DNA of 6,490 nucleotides, taken from positions 1 through 6,490 of the forward strand of contig CAMDMN010000130.1 in NCBI GenBank assembly GCA_945901965.1, read 5' to 3'. The notes under the pieces are model-generated. The model was given only the letters and a program-made list of their open reading frames with translations, was not told the DNA's origin and did no database searches. This stretch comes from Legionella genomosp. 1 (GTDB lineage Bacteria > Pseudomonadota > Gammaproteobacteria > Legionellales > Legionellaceae). Made by a program: the position numbers and the translations under genes. Positions 6,443-6,490 of this stretch are shown here, one piece after another. Numbering within the stretch: the first letter of the stretch is position 1; every line of letters begins with the position of its first letter.

Positions 6443-6472
6443 ATGAAAGTTCAACTTTTTTAGTGTATTACA

Positions 6473-6478
6473 ATTATA
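6473..6478 (-). promoter_or_regulatory. Possible -10 box for the membrane-protein gene
   Basis: Read on the minus strand this is an exact TATAAT, 43 bases before the ATG at 6429. A matching -35 would fall beyond the window edge, so it cannot be checked here. In AT-rich DNA such hexamers occur often by chance. Confidence 0.3.
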
Positions 6479-6490
6479 AAATCATTAATA

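Noticed and set aside
6430..6444. Longer start (ATG at 6444) for the small membrane protein
   Set aside because: The first codons overlap the GGAGGA ribosome site that serves ATG 6429.
6446..6458. Small palindrome AAAGTT-C-AACTTT upstream of the membrane-protein gene as an operator
   Set aside because: It is short and AT-rich, likely by chance, and no regulator gene is nearby to support it.

Overview
The window is AT-rich (well under 40% GC by eye) and reads as chromosome of a gammaproteobacterium, most likely of the Legionellales (Legionella/Coxiella/Rickettsiella-like). The pointers are a two-domain QueF very close to the enterobacterial form, a type 2 (archaeal-like) thymidine phosphorylase of the sort annotated in Legionella, a multi-pass hypothetical protein with coiled coil and a Glu-rich C-terminus that resembles Dot/Icm effectors, and REP-like palindromes between genes. 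The assignment is inference from gene content; there is no rRNA or other decisive marker.

Layout. At 1-989 (+) is the 3' two thirds of a thymidine phosphorylase gene cut by the window edge. At 1058-2506 (+) is an unrecognised 482-residue protein with hydrophobic hairpins, a coiled coil, a (Pro-X)13 repeat and an acidic tail. At 2731-3582 (+) is queF, which makes preQ1 for queuosine tRNA modification. It is bracketed by two same-oriented copies of one palindromic element (2585-2683 and 3592-3679). At 3706-4998 (-) is a TauD/clavaminate-synthase-like Fe(II)/2-oxoglutarate oxygenase with a large internal insertion. It is divergent from an MBL-fold hydrolase at 5092-5967 (+) that resembles the YtnP/AHL-lactonase group, with a 93-bp shared promoter region between them. 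At 6025-6429 (-) is a small four-helix membrane protein whose start is set by a strong ribosome-binding site.

How the genes relate. No obvious multi-gene pathway spans the window. The genes are mostly single units, and the two convergent junctions (queF/oxygenase and MBL/membrane protein) each hold a palindromic repeat that may form RNA hairpins. The only pairing that suggests shared function or regulation is the divergent oxygenase/MBL-hydrolase pair, and that is weak inference. No RNA gene, CRISPR array, transposase or integrase was seen, and no gap between genes exceeds 300 bases. The most interesting items are the repeat-bracketed queF, the candidate secreted effector and the enlarged oxygenase.
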